Below, one piece after another: positions 11,806-23,518 of a stretch of 64,000 nt of DNA (positions are counted from its first letter, which is position 1; each line of letters opens with the position of its first letter). The notes beneath the pieces are model-generated. The model was given only the letters and a program-made list of their open reading frames with translations, was not told the origin of the DNA and made no database searches. This stretch comes from Theobroma cacao (taxonomy: Eukaryota; Streptophyta; Magnoliopsida; Malvales; Malvaceae): contig NC_030851.1 of the NCBI RefSeq assembly GCF_000208745.1, forward strand, positions 10,830,126 to 10,894,125, in the 5' to 3' direction. Made by a program: the position numbers and the translations under genes.

Positions 11806-12070
11806 AAGAATATCTCCATTATCATGAGTTTTAACATAAAAAGCATACCCATGAGAGAAACAAACAAATCCATTGTCTTGCAAATACTTGTCAATGCGAT
11901 TATTTCATGGCTTTGGTGCTTACTTCAATCTATATATTGCTTTCTTCAATCTCAAGACTTTATTTTCATGCCCGTTTACCACATACCCTATTGGTTACTC
12001 AACATAGATCTTTTCTTCAAGATACCCATTTCAGAGGGCCAATTTTACGTCAAGTTGATAAATTGTCCAT
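11806..12070 (-). pseudogene. Ty1/copia reverse transcriptase fragment, N-terminal half
   Basis: A single minus-strand frame reads WTIYQLDVKLAL, NGYLEEKIYVE, PIGYVVNGHENKV, LRLKKAIYRLK, APKP and NNRIDKYLQDNGF, with stops where the family has Trp or Gln (five stop codons). This is the classic copia RT order (LDVK.AFLNG.L.EE.YM.QP.G, L.KALYGLKQ.PRAW). It is the first of four pieces of one old element. The pattern of TGG-to-TGA and CAA-to-TAA changes fits methylation-driven decay. Confidence 0.85.
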
Positions 12071-12100
12071 TTAACATAGATCTTTTTTGTTAGTAGTGTA

Positions 12101-12657
12101 CATAGTTGTTAAATCAAGATATTTATCGTGTATTGAAATTTTATTTTTTAATATCAAATATCGTATCGTAACATACAGTTAAAAATATTAAAATTAATTA
12201 TAAATAACCTTTATATACGTAAAATAAAGAAAAAATTTAAAAAATTATATTTTTTAACAAAATTGATGATTATAGGGTATAAATTAAAAAGATTATTTTT
12301 TAAAATTTAAATTGTCAACATATTTGTCAAAAATATATATTTTTAAATAATATATATTTTTTATATTAATTAAAAATTAAAAAACACTTATAATGTTGAA
12401 ATAAAAAGGGAATTTAATTTTTTAGTATTTTTTGTTTAAAATCTAAAGATTGAAACTCATAAGAAATAATTTTTCATGTTTCAACTCAAAAAAAAATAAA
12501 ATTTAATAAAAATTTTAATAATTAATTAGAATTAAGCTTATAAAAAGAATATCGACTATATTGTACGATATATCTTCGTACTGTAGTTAAATGTGATACG
12601 ATTATAAATATATATCGTTTTTTACTAATATCGTATCGTACAATGTTAATAACTATG
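12101..12657. mobile_element. hAT-type MITE with 8-bp target duplication
   Basis: Terminal inverted repeats CATAGTTGTTAAAT and (right end, reverse complement) CATAGTTATTAACAT bound a 557-bp AT-rich block rich in ATCGTATCGTA-like motifs near both ends. The flanks GTAGTGTA (12093-12100) and GTAATGTA (12658-12665) agree at 7 of 8 bases, the size expected for hAT transposition. No ORF inside. Confidence 0.8.
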
Positions 12658-12897
12658 GTAATGTATAATGTTGGTAGGATTATCGGCTACAAATTTCAAA
12701 ATAATCATCCCCATTCTGTTATCATGTATATATATTGTACGAAAAGTTAAAAGAAGAAACGGGGTGCAGAATGAAAGGAGACGAGTGAGGAAGTAAGTGT
12801 ATAGCGCATATCTTTTTGTTTTTGAGGGATATCTTGTATAGTACGGTGTTGGGTTTTGTGTATTCAAGTTTCAATTGCATAATTTATTGTCGTATAC

Positions 12898-13713
12898 GGG
12901 TGAGTAATTGCACGATCTGATCAGTTCAATCCATCATAATTAAAAATCAAATGGACCAAATATTTTCAAATATTTTAAAAAATTAACCAAAATTGACCAA
13001 ACTTAAAGTAAGACTGAATCGACCAAATATCAAATTAGTTCGATCAGTTTGATTTTGGATCCAAAGAATCGAAATTTGTTACTTTTTCCTTTTGCAAATT
13101 ACAAAATTGAAATTCATAAACTTCATTTATAATTATAAAATATACAAATAATCTAAACATTAAAAAAAAAACACAAAACATTTGTTTTTTCACTCATATA
13201 ATTATGTCTTTTCACAAAAGCTATCAAATTCATCAAATTAACATTCAAGATTTTCAACCTCTAAGTTTTAACATTCAAAAGTCTATATAACAAAGATAAT
13301 AAAATTAACATCTACAAAATAAGACCATCTAATACAAGATAATCAACCACACTTGAGCATTTGGCTCATTAATTAGTATATGATTTCTCTATTTAAAAAG
13401 TAAAGTTCGAATCTCCTTTCTCCCAAGTCCAAAAAAAAAAACACAAGATAATCAACCATCACACATCGTCAACTTAATAATAGAAAAATAAATATTTTAT
13501 ATAAATTTTAAAAAATATATAATATTTTATTTATATAAAATATTGATTTGGTATTTTGATCGATTTGGACCAAAAATTTTAAAACCAAAACCTATCAAAT
13601 AAACCAATTGGACCAATAGACCCAATGAACCAATCAGATCAAATCGTTTTACCTATCAACTGAATTACATTTAGTTCAATTGGATCATTGGTTTGGTCAA
13701 ATTTTACTCACCT
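12898..13713. mobile_element. hAT-like MITE carrying a nested SINE
   Basis: The left end GGGTGAGTAA and the right end, reverse complement AGGTGAGTAA, are inverted repeats. Further in, GATCAGTTCAAT and GATCCAATTGAA also correspond. The interior is AT-rich, with several GACCAAA/TTTGGTC motifs, and has no ORF. No clear target duplication remains. A SINE occupies 13350-13442. Confidence 0.65.
13350..13442 (+). mobile_element. Short tRNA-derived SINE with 16-bp target site duplication
   Basis: The same 16 bases, ACAAGATAATCAACCA, occur at 13334-13349 and 13443-13458 and bracket a 93-bp body. It has an A-box-like TGGCTCATTAATTAG, a B-box-like AGTTCGAATCTCC at about 13404-13416, and a run of A at the 3' end. 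This is the structure of a tRNA-related SINE inserted by LINE-type target priming. It lies within the MITE 12898-13713, so it is younger than that element. Confidence 0.75.
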
Positions 13714-15199
13714 CTAGATATAAGCACAATATTTGTCAATGTTGCTTGGTGTTGTTTTCGAGTATATAACAGTATCAGTTTCTCAAAAAATTTGAGCTTC
13801 TAAGAAGATGAGCAAACGAATAGTTTCCACATGAGCTACAAGTGCAGAAACATCTTCAAATTTAAATTGATTATAAATCACATTGTACCATAAAAGATTA
13901 AATGTAACTTGTTTAATATACTAGTTAGGCATGCCGTGTTATATCGTGTTATTACATATTTAATGAACGTATTCATGAATTTTAATATATTTAATTAATC
14001 GTATCGTGTTTGTATTTACTTATTTATGTTTACACAATATAGTTAAGATATGCAAATATGAATTGTCAGGTTTAGATATTGGGTAGACTAGTAGTGTAGA
14101 ATGGTGTTGAATTGTTAATTAAGGTTCAACGAATTTCTCTCTTATTATGCATGTATAAGCGACAACATACACAAATATTAGTATTAAATAATTGTAACGT
14201 AATTAAATAAATTATGCTTAGAAGTTTATGTTAAAATGTACTTCTTGTGATTATATATTTTGTTTAAGTAAAGGTGAATATTTGGTGTTAAGTACAAAGC
14301 TCACAACCCAAAGAAGCATTCACTACATGGCCACGAATTTCGATCTTCTATTACTATTATTTAAATTATATATATGCAATTAAAAATGATTAAATAAGAT
14401 TATAATAAAAATATTGCTAATAAAAAATTAAAAAAAAAGCTATAAAAAAATCTCAAGCAAATCTTGAAATTTAGGTAGTTTCGCACGGTTCACATGCTTC
14501 ACATTCTCATGAGTAGCATCGAACTTTGACCTTGCAGTATCATGTGCTATTGTGCTTCAAAAAAAGATATATGAATTTATGCAGGGATATAATTTTTACA
14601 ATAAGTCTATTATTTCATTTTAATAAAGTGAACTCAAAATTCCTCTCAAATCAATTACTTTAGAAATATTATTTTTGGTTGAACTTTTTTGTGTGATTAT
14701 TGGAGTAGGAGGGCCCTTTACAAGAAATAACTAATTTAATAAGAGGAACAACAGTAAACAAGTAGAAATAAATAAGGAAGCATCAAACAGAAAAATGAGA
14801 AAGATAGTACAAAAGAATGAGAATAGAAACAAAATGGAGGACTAACTGTGCAAAAAGAAGGAACGGTCGGTGAAGGATCATCCTTATCTGATTCCAAGAC
14901 CCAATGCCCCATTTTAAAAACGTTTCTCGACTCTCGGACATCCCTGTTACATGTATAAAAGTTAAACAAAATTAAAAGAAAAGAGGGTGAGAAAAGCTTC
15001 ATGGAAATTTCCTTTCCTTTGTAGCCAAGCTAGTTAAAAGCTTAAAACAATAATCTTTCTCTTTGTTTTTGTTCTATTTTATATTTATCTCTTCTCGAAA
15101 TAGAAATAAAGGGGGAAAATCTTGACCTACTTCTTCTTCTTCTTCTTCTATCTGTTTCAAGAAAAGTAATTTTGCTGTTTCGATCTGCTTTGGGAAAAA
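13714..15199. other. Intergenic, promoter side of the FLOE1-like gene
   Basis: AT-rich with no supported gene. From about 15000 the sequence becomes pyrimidine-rich, with a CTT microsatellite at about 15130-15150. This is likely the 5' leader of the gene that starts at 15200. Confidence 0.5.
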
Positions 15200-18100
15200 A
15201 TGGCATCTGGATCATCGGGTCGGGGCAACTCGGGTGGTTCCAAAGGGTTCGATTTTGGGTCCGATGATATTCTTTGTTCGTACGAGGACTACGGGAACCA
15301 GGAATCCTCTAACGGTAGCCACGCCGAACCTGTAGTCGGTACCAACAGCTCCGCCAAGGTATCTGCTGTCACTTTCGCTGGGATTTTATTTGTAGGGTTT
15401 TCCTTTTATTTTCAGGGGGAGGATTCGATCTGATTAGGGTTTAATTGAGAGTTTGATTTGATAAAAAAAAGAATTGCTTAACAACGTAACAGAGCTTTTT
15501 TTGGTGGGAAATTTAGAATTTTTATTTTAATTCGGATATCTAATTGATCGGTTGTTGACCTAAATTTAGTAAAGGTTAGAATTTTTCCTTTTTGGGTGTA
15601 TATTTGTCATGAGACCTAAAAACTTCTTTTCATTGAAAATAATTGAAAATAATTGTAATTTTATAGGAAGATATGAGTGTATAAAAATGAAATTTTGACA
15701 TTCTAGAATTTTCCCATTTTATTGATTGAGCTTGATTTATTTTTTTGGTTGGGGATTTTTCTTGGGTTTTTCGTTAATTTTAAGAAACATAAAAAAATGT
15801 TGAGAATTTCGCTCATTACCATTGATTACAATTCTCATGGTGACGATTTGCGTTGAGATTAATTAGAGATGGTGTTAGCCAAATACTTATGATTAGTTCA
15901 TGGCTATAAGGTAGCTGTGTATTTGCTCTAGGGGGTACAAACTTTTACATTATTTCTGAATTGAGGAAGTTTATGGTTGGTTCATTTACATAATTTCAGT
16001 ATTGGACTCCCGCCCTTTTTGTGAGAAGAAATTTTGGTTCTATAGCATTGCTTATTGCATTTTATGTTGTGGGTACAAGAAAATGAATAAAATGTTTCCA
16101 AGGTGCAGAAAGTATATATATGTGTTGGCTGAAGTGCAAGTCAAAATGGAATGCAAGAAACTCTGGTTTGCACAGTCATGTATATTACAAGTGACTTATA
16201 CTTTCATGTGGAACGTTTGTAGTATTTGTGAGTTTGAATTTGGGACAATTTGAGCCAAAAGTGAATTACTTTGCATCATTTTTTTCCGTATCTTTCGTTT
16301 ATCTCTATCAAATACCGTAGCAATTCTCACATGCTAGAGTTAATAAAAAATCAGCAATGATCATGTGGTTGGGTAGCTGTTGGTAGAGTGGGGTCAAATC
16401 TACAAATTTTTTGGATTTGTATTTGCCCTTAGTAGAATTTCTTTATTGAAGCATTCAATCCTTGATCCTAAGCATTTATCTTTGTTGTTCACTATAGAAA
16501 CAGTGACAAAAACTAGAAAAGGTCACATGCAGTTCCATCAAAGTTCCCCAAACTGAAGTGTAGACCCTAAAAGTTCTTGTACTTAATGGTTTTACAAGCT
16601 TGGGGTGTTATTGGATTGAACCTTTAATTATTTTCCTTCTAACGTTACTGAAAAACTAGAACATATTGTCTTTTGGGTTCACATATACCACTTATTGTGG
16701 GGAAAAATGAACCAAACTTTTTTCTTTTGCCCATAGTGTTGCTAAGCTAGTGGCATTTATTGGTCCTTTTGCTTATAGTGTAACTAATTAATCATGTTGT
16801 AATATTGACCACTGCAGGATTTTCACAAAGGCAGAGCTGCACGATCAATATTTCCACCTAATGCATACAGCCAGCCAGAAGATTCTTTCTCCACGGATGT
16901 GACTGCTACTGTTGAAAAAACCATGAAAAAATATGCAGACAACCTCATGCGCTTTCTCGAGGGAATAAGTTCACGATTGTCACAGCTGGAGTTATATTGC
17001 TACAATCTTGATAAAACGATTGGAGAAATGCGATCTGATCTAGTTCGTGATCATGTAGATGCAGATTTAAAGCTTAAATCTATGGAGAAACATCTCCAGG
17101 AGGTGAGTACTACTGAACATCCTACATTTTCGGAGAAGGTGGATTTCATCAATCAGTTGGTTATAAGATTTACCACAAATAACCTCAGTCATACTTTTGG
17201 GTTTTTTTTCCTTTAAAGCCTTAAGATGCCTGTATGGTCCTGATTTTGCTTTACAGAAAACATCTATTTATCATTGCCTATAAAGGCACCGATCTCTTGT
17301 CTAAAATAGAGCAATAGCATGCATGAGAAAGTGCATTAATATTGGTTGGAAAAGAACTAGTGTTTTATTGAGTTGCAGCTGTTATGTTAAAGGGATTCAA
17401 ACATCAGCTGCTAATGTTGTTGACATTAAAATTTGTAACATAAAAATGTTTCTTGGGACAGTGAATATGGATTTTAGGCTCAGATGCAGGTTCATTCTGC
17501 CTGTATCTGCATGTTTTCAAAGTTCTCATAGTCTAATACCCTGGAGAGAAATAACTCTGAATTTACATTCTTGATCTATTTTCTTGGCCTATATGAGAAA
17601 GACTAGATGTGTATTGTCAAATTGAGCTCAGATTTTCTGCCTTTTCTGGTAACAGCTGGGCTGTGGTCCCATTACCTTGCTTCTTACTGTTTTCTCTTGC
17701 TGATTATAGATGCCTTCATAATCATGTATTCCATTTTCTGCAAGATACATACTTATTAAGTATTCAATGTGCGCTGTAGGTCCATAGGTCTGTGCAGATC
17801 CTAAGAGATAAGCAGGAGCTAGCTGAGACTCAGAAGGAGTTGGCTAAATTACAACTTGTGCAGAAGGAGTCTTCTTCTTCCAGCCATTCACAGTCCACTG
17901 AGGAGAGAGCATCACCACCTGCTTCTGATTCTAAAAAGACTGATCACACATCTGACATGCAAAGCCAGCAATTAGCTCTTGCCCTGCCTCATCAAGTAGC
18001 ACCACCACAACAGCCTGTGGTGCCACACTCTCAAGCCTCACCCCAGAATTTGACCCAACAATCCTACTATATACCTCCAAACCAATTATCGAACTCCCAA

Positions 18101-19000
18101 GCCCAAGCCCAAGTCCAAGCCCCAGCTCCTGCTCCAGTCCCTACCCCTGCCCCAGCCCCAGCCCCTGCACCAATTCAACACCCTCAGAGTCAATATTTGC
18201 CTTCTGATCCTCAATACCGAACTCCTCAGATACCAGACATCTCCAGGATGCCACCACAGCCTACACAGTCCCAAGTAAATCAGGTACCACCAGTCCAATC
18301 ATTCCCCCAGTATCAGCAGCAATGGCCACAACAATTACCACAGCAAGTACCGCAGCAGCAGTCCTCTATGCAACCACAGATGAGGGCCCCATCAACACCA
18401 GCTTATCCTCCCTACCCTCCGACTCAATCAACAAACCCATCTCTGCCAGAGGCATTACCAAACAGCTTGCCTATGCAAATTCCATATTCTGGAGTTCCTC
18501 AACCTGTGTCCAGCCGTGCTGACACCATTCCTTATGGGTATGGTCTGCCTGGTAGAACAGCTCCCCAGCAACCTCAGCAAATCAAGGGCACTTTTGGAGC
18601 ACCACCAGCTGAGGGATACACAGCTCCTGGCCCTCATCCCCCCCTTCCTCCAGGAAGTGCATACATGATGTATGATAGCGAAGGTGGTAGACCACTTCAT
18701 CCACCCCAACAGCCTCATTTCTCACAGGGTGGGTATTCCCCAGCAAATGTCTCTCTTCAGACTCCTCAAACTGGCACTGGCCCAAATGTTATGATTCGGA
18801 ACACCAGCCATTCACAGTTCATTCGCAGCCATCCCTACAGTGATTTGATTGAAAAATTGGTGAGCATGGGCTTCAGGGTTGATCATGTTGCCAGTGTGAT
18901 TCAGAGGATGGAGGAGAGTGGCCAGCCAGTGGATTTTAATGCTGTGCTTGATAGGTTGAATGTGCATTCTTCTGGTGGTTCTCAGAGAGGAGGATGGTAA
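15200..19000 (+). CDS. FLOE1: FLOE1-like protein, DUF1421, Q/P/S-rich with UBA-like C-terminus (3 exons)
   Basis: Exons 15200-15358, 16818-17102 and 17780-19000 join in phase 0 throughout (donors GTATCT, GTGAGT; acceptors CAG, TAG) and give 554 residues. Residues 1-53 are Gly/Ser/Asp-rich (GFDFGSDDILCSYEDYG). Residues 54-170 form a charged coiled-coil region (VEKTMKKYADNLMRFLEGIS; SQLELYCYNLDKTIGEM; ELAETQKELAKLQ). Residues about 175-490 are very rich in Gln, Pro and Ser with a PAPAPVPTPAPAPAP tract. The C-terminus (DLIEKLVSMGFRVDHVASVI onward, ending GGSQRGGW) is the DUF1421 domain, with a UBA-like MGF turn. Arabidopsis FLOE1 (At4g28300) has this same order and forms hydration-dependent condensates in seeds. 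FLOE1 versus its paralogues is not certain. Confidence 0.88.
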
Positions 19001-21277
19001 AGGCCATTGCGTACGAATCACTCTGAATATTATTTGAATAAAGGGTCGTTTTTCTTGTGTATATCCTGGGAGGGATATGAGTATTTGTATGTTACCTCCT
19101 AATGCAACTTCTGCTGGAAAGTGTTGCTCTATTTGGGTTAATTGCAGTTTATTACCTTGTGCTATTTCTCTGTTTATGGTGAAGTAGTCGAATTTGGTAA
19201 TTGAACATTAGAACACATTCATAGAAAATTTATAAAGACTTTCGCCAAACTTTGAGTACGCAGAAACTTACGACAGTTATTGATCGACAGCTCTGAAAAT
19301 GTCACTACAGAGTGCAGTTCTATTTGTATATCTGTCATTCCTGGACAATCTTAGTCCAATGAAATATATTAAGGCATAGGTTGATGCCTTTATAGCTTTT
19401 TGCTTGAAACCAAATACTACATTTTTGAGACGGGAACTAAAATAATGGTTTTAAAACAGAATTGGGTTTCCGAAATGAAAGGTGAGAATTCCTGTAATCT
19501 AAATTCCGAAAGGTTTAATTCAAGTGTTTTAATGCTCTGATTATGGAATAAAAAAGAAAAAAGAAACTGCAAAGCGAGACACCAGGTTTAACTTACTCTT
19601 TGTAGAAATTTGATAAGAAATTAAACCCAAAATTCTGCTTTTTGGTAAAAAAACAACTGCTCTTTTGAATTTGTCAACATGGAAGATGGAGCTAAAACCA
19701 CGACTGTAACTGTATGGAGGCGTGCTGGTGGGTCGTTGGTGCACATGACTTGTAAAACGTCTTTGATTCAGTCTAGAATAACTGGAATTTCTGAATGCAG
19801 GAATTGAACAACACATGATTATTTACGGATACCAGAGTGCTTTAAAATGTTAAAAACAACTCTATGGAGTGCCCATCTTCACCAAAGCTGGAGCAAGTAT
19901 CTGCAACAATCATCTTTTAAGAAGGCTTACCGTAACCCATCAGTCATGTGAAAAACGGACGGGCTACGAGGCTCACTGTTCACCAGCTGGAACGTGTCCA
20001 AGGCAGAAATTTCCATCAATTGTCAAGGGTGCTTTCGTCTAAAATAAAAGTGCAGAATGAGAAGGAAGTACACCAAGACCAAGGGATTTCAATTGTGTAC
20101 CTGCCATTATAATAATAATAATAATAATAATGTTTGTTAGGGTGTGATTAGGTGCCTTGACCTTGTACTCCAAACAAACACATCTCACCTAAATCATAAA
20201 TATGGCTGTTTACTAAACGCAAATGAAAAAGTAACGTGATGACTTTATTCCACAAATCAGTTTAGCTGACATACACCTCCCCTGTCTTTGTTTATCACCT
20301 AATTCTCCAAATTCAATAGTCATTGCTTCAACTGTCACTGACACTCGTTCCTTCTTCGTTGTGTCGCTTTGTTAGTGGAGGCACTATTTGCATCATTACC
20401 TAACATGCCTTCTCTTCTCTATTAACTCTGAATAACAACATATGTCCTTGTTTTAATAAAAATTCTATATACATAATTAATTATTAATTTTTTTAAATTA
20501 AAAATTAAAAATTTATTTTCTAAACAAAGAATTATGTATCAATTAATAAATTAAATACTTTAATACATCAATTACTAATTCTTTGTTAAAAGATAACAAT
20601 TTACTACTGTTATAATGATTTTAAGGTATCGTTATTTATTGATAGTTTCTTCCCATTTTCAAATATAAATCATACACTCAACAAATTTCGCATGTAAACA
20701 GAAAATGTTTATATATATTGGTATGGTAGAGTAGGGAGACCCTTTATAAGCTTTCCAGATGCTATAATCATGAAAAGGAGCGAACAAAAATTCTATCCTC
20801 TCCCACTAAAACAATGCTTAGGCGACTCATCACTAGGATTCTGTCTCCTAGGGTAAGACATGTGAGCCCCATTTCCATCTTTTTTTCCCTCTTAGCCACA
20901 ATTATCCAAGATTCTGAAATTGCTTGAAAGCAACTAATAATAATAATAAAAGCATCTCTGCCTTTCTCTACTCCCTCTCCACCCATTTCTTCACAATCCG
21001 AGTGAATCTCTGTACAAATTATTCTATACTCCCAAACTTATGCAATTAACTATATTATTGAGAAATTCCCATTTCTAAGAATTTTAATCTAATCTTATGT
21101 TTGATATAGATTTTTTAGCCCCTAATCTTGTATTTATAACAATTGAGCTATCAACCCTTTATTTGATATCAAATATTGCACATCTTATTATGAGTTTCTT
21201 TTTTAACCTAAAAAAAATAATTCCTTAGTTTGGGTATACGAAAAAAAAAAAAAGACATTTCGTTCGCATGTCAAATT
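19001..21277. other. 3' UTR and intergenic DNA
   Basis: The first 200-400 bases are the likely 3' UTR of the FLOE1-like gene. An AAT microsatellite lies at about 20109-20130. ORFs on the minus strand (19541-19816, 20768-20986) carry no recognisable domain. No gene seen. Confidence 0.5.
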
Positions 21278-21610
21278 TGTTAACCTTGACTTGCATAATT
21301 GCATGACTACATTAGTTAGGAGTTAATTGTTGCTTTATTTTATTCTTTAGCTCTTTACCATATTGCTTATGCTTAGAGAGAGTCGTTGCATAACTTGTAT
21401 ACATATTTTATTCTTTTTTATTAATGAGAACATTAGATAATTAAAATATTTATTTTATAATTCTATATTTTAATAGGTAACTTATTTGTTTGATTTATAT
21501 TATCTTAACAGAAAGATATCTCTACAATTAAAAAATTCATTTCTAATGTACTACGGGTATATATATTGATTTAAATTATTAATAAAATGTGTAGAATTTT
21601 ATTCTCTATA
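21278..21610 (+). repeat. Probable 5' LTR of a degraded copia element
   Basis: It starts TGTTAACCTTGAC and ends CTCTATA directly before a primer-site-like TGGTATTAGAGC. It includes a long T-rich stretch with TTAATGAGAACA, similar to R/U5 regions of copia LTRs. No second LTR was found, so the boundaries are inferred from the PBS only. Confidence 0.35.
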
Positions 21611-21622
21611 TGGTATTAGAGC
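21611..21622 (+). other. Copia primer binding site (initiator tRNA-Met type)
   Basis: TGGTATTAGAGC differs by one C-to-T change from TGGTATCAGAGC, the usual primer site of plant Ty1/copia elements, complementary to the 3' end of initiator tRNA-Met. About 210 bases downstream a copia gag begins, the normal arrangement. Confidence 0.7.
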
Positions 21623-21830
21623 TTTTTTGCCTAAGTGCTTTTTTTTTTTTCTCCATCGTTTTTTTCTGCCCGTATATCTCATTTTTGTCAATGGTTGAAT
21701 CAAATTGTTTAACAAACCAATCCATCCTATTATCTATTCCAATCCTCAATACCCTCACCTCCCTTACCTCATAATAAAATCTCTTTTTAATTAATGTCTT
21801 GTACAAGCTCTTCTGAAACGCATTGCCACT

Positions 21831-22735
21831 AATTATATTTTATGGCACATTCAATGGCAATCTCTTCTAATTGGATATGACCTTTTTAGCCATGTCAATG
21901 ACACTCTTGATGTTTCCAATAAGAATAATAACTTATGTTGGATTCGTCAGGATTAACTTCTTCAAAGTGCTTTCATTACCTTTCTTTCTTTTAATGTGGT
22001 TTCATTTGTAACCTTCACGAAGTCATCTCATGATCTTTGGATAAAGCTTCATCTTATGTATGCCAAACCCACTCAAGGACGAATTATTAGTCTCCAAGAC
22101 ACCTTAAGCAAAACTATCAAAGGCACTACTAACATATTTTCCTATATGCATGCCATTAAACATGCTACTGCTAGTGCACCCCTATCTGATAATGAAGTTG
22201 TCTTTCACATTCTCAATGGTCTTGGTTCCAACTTTAAGGAGATTGGAGCTGCTATATGTGCCCACGAATTTGCTATATCCTTTGAAGAACTTCATGACAA
22301 ACTTGTAGATTATGACGCATTTTTTAAGCGAGATGCCAAGTCTAACACAACTCCTATCATTGCCAACTATGCACGGAAACCCACTACCAACAACAATCGA
22401 AATGATAAAAACAGACAAGAGAACAACAATGAAGGAACCTCGCAACCATGCCAGAGGATGGTTCTTCTCAAATCGAAATGGCTACAAGCAAAATCTGCAA
22501 ACCCAAAACAAAGTTGTTTACCAATTCTGTGAAATTCCTAGACATGTTGCCAAGAATTGCCGCGAATTACAAGTTGTTGTTTGTTGGATGTTTCAATTAT
22601 CTACACCTAATTTCATCCATGTCTCCATTTTCAGGTTGCCATGACCACAAGACCACCTTGCCGCTCAAACCTCCAACTCTTCACCCAATTGGCTAGTTAA
22701 CCAATGCTTCATCTTATGTATCGAAAAATTTACGG
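21831..22735 (+). pseudogene. Ty1/copia gag and start of protease, degraded
   Basis: The frame of 21831-22532 reads NYILW, WQSLLIGYDLFSHVNDT, one stop near 21955, then TKSSHDLWIKLHLMYAKPTQ, GRIISLQDTLSKTIKGT and FHILNGLGSNFKEIGAAI. These match the UBN2/gag_2 domain of copia polyproteins (W.....L...........LW..L...Y....Q.R...L......K). In another frame, 22500-22570 encodes a zinc knuckle with its first Cys changed to Tyr (YQFCEIPRHVAKNC). Near 22675 SSPNWLVN and then NASSYVS recall the copia protease start WLVDSGAS. Integrase and RT are absent, so the element is truncated as well as frameshifted. Confidence 0.75.
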
Positions 22736-23513
22736 GTTTGAAATAAAACGTTACTAATTAACCAAACTCATTTGGATTAAAAAGTAGTGAATTAAAAGGG
22801 AAAATCTACAAGTGATTTTAGCCATTTGCATTAAGTTTTCCATATTTCTATCTATAAAGGGATACTAAAGCATCAATCTCTCTGATTGTGCTTGATAGAG
22901 AATCTAAAAGAGATGGAAGAAAACCAAATGTTGTATGATGTAAAGAGAAGATCAAAGGATATTGTCACAAAGTGGAAGTTGAAGCAAAGTTTGAAGAGAT
23001 TCGTATAGATGTATGTTGATATGCTAGAGTGATTGTGATGTGACATGGTTATATGACATGGTTATATGATCATATTGCAATTTTACTTGCTATGTCAATG
23101 GTACATAAGCATTAAATCGCAAATGATATTTTGATTAATTACGTTTTTAACCAATGCAATTAGTCAATTTATAATTATAAGGACCTATTAAGAAAAATAA
23201 AAATACAAAGATTTAATTGAATGTAATAAAAAATAATAATTTATTTAAAAATTTTTAAATAGTTTAAATTTTGTTTAAAATATTATATTCCTATTTGAAT
23301 AAATGTTCAATTTTATGAAAGTGATGAAGTAAAATAGAAAAAGAAATGGTCAAAATACTTGGAAAATCCCAATACTAGGATATTTTCCACAATTTAATCA
23401 CTCTATTCAAAATCCAAACATTTTAGTTTTTTAATTTTAAAAATTATTTCAATTTAATCATTCTAACATTTTCCATTTGAATTAACCATGGTGCTAGTGT
23501 CAACGTTGACATG
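22736..23513. other. AT-rich intergenic DNA up to the Ogre-type insertion
   Basis: No gene seen. A short direct repeat, ATGACATGGTTATATGA-like, lies at about 23037-23070. The last 40 bases (with GTCAACGTTGACATGG, a near-palindrome) belong to the repeat into which the large element inserted; similar TGAC/GTCA-rich DNA continues after 41094. Confidence 0.5.
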
Positions 23514-23518
23514 GCACC
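23514..23518. repeat. Left target site duplication of the Ogre-type element
   Basis: GCACC directly before the LTR start pairs with ACACC at 41090-41094 (4 of 5 bases). Five bases is the usual size for Ty3/gypsy. Confidence 0.55.

Noticed and set aside
11271..12093. ORFs of 67-106 codons on both strands
   Set aside because: Those at 11824-12093 are antisense shadows of the copia RT fragment; the others are AT-rich chance frames.
18086..19021. Minus-strand and alternative-frame ORFs opposite FLOE1-like exon 3
   Set aside because: They arise from the repetitive CCA/CAG codons of the Q/P-rich region.
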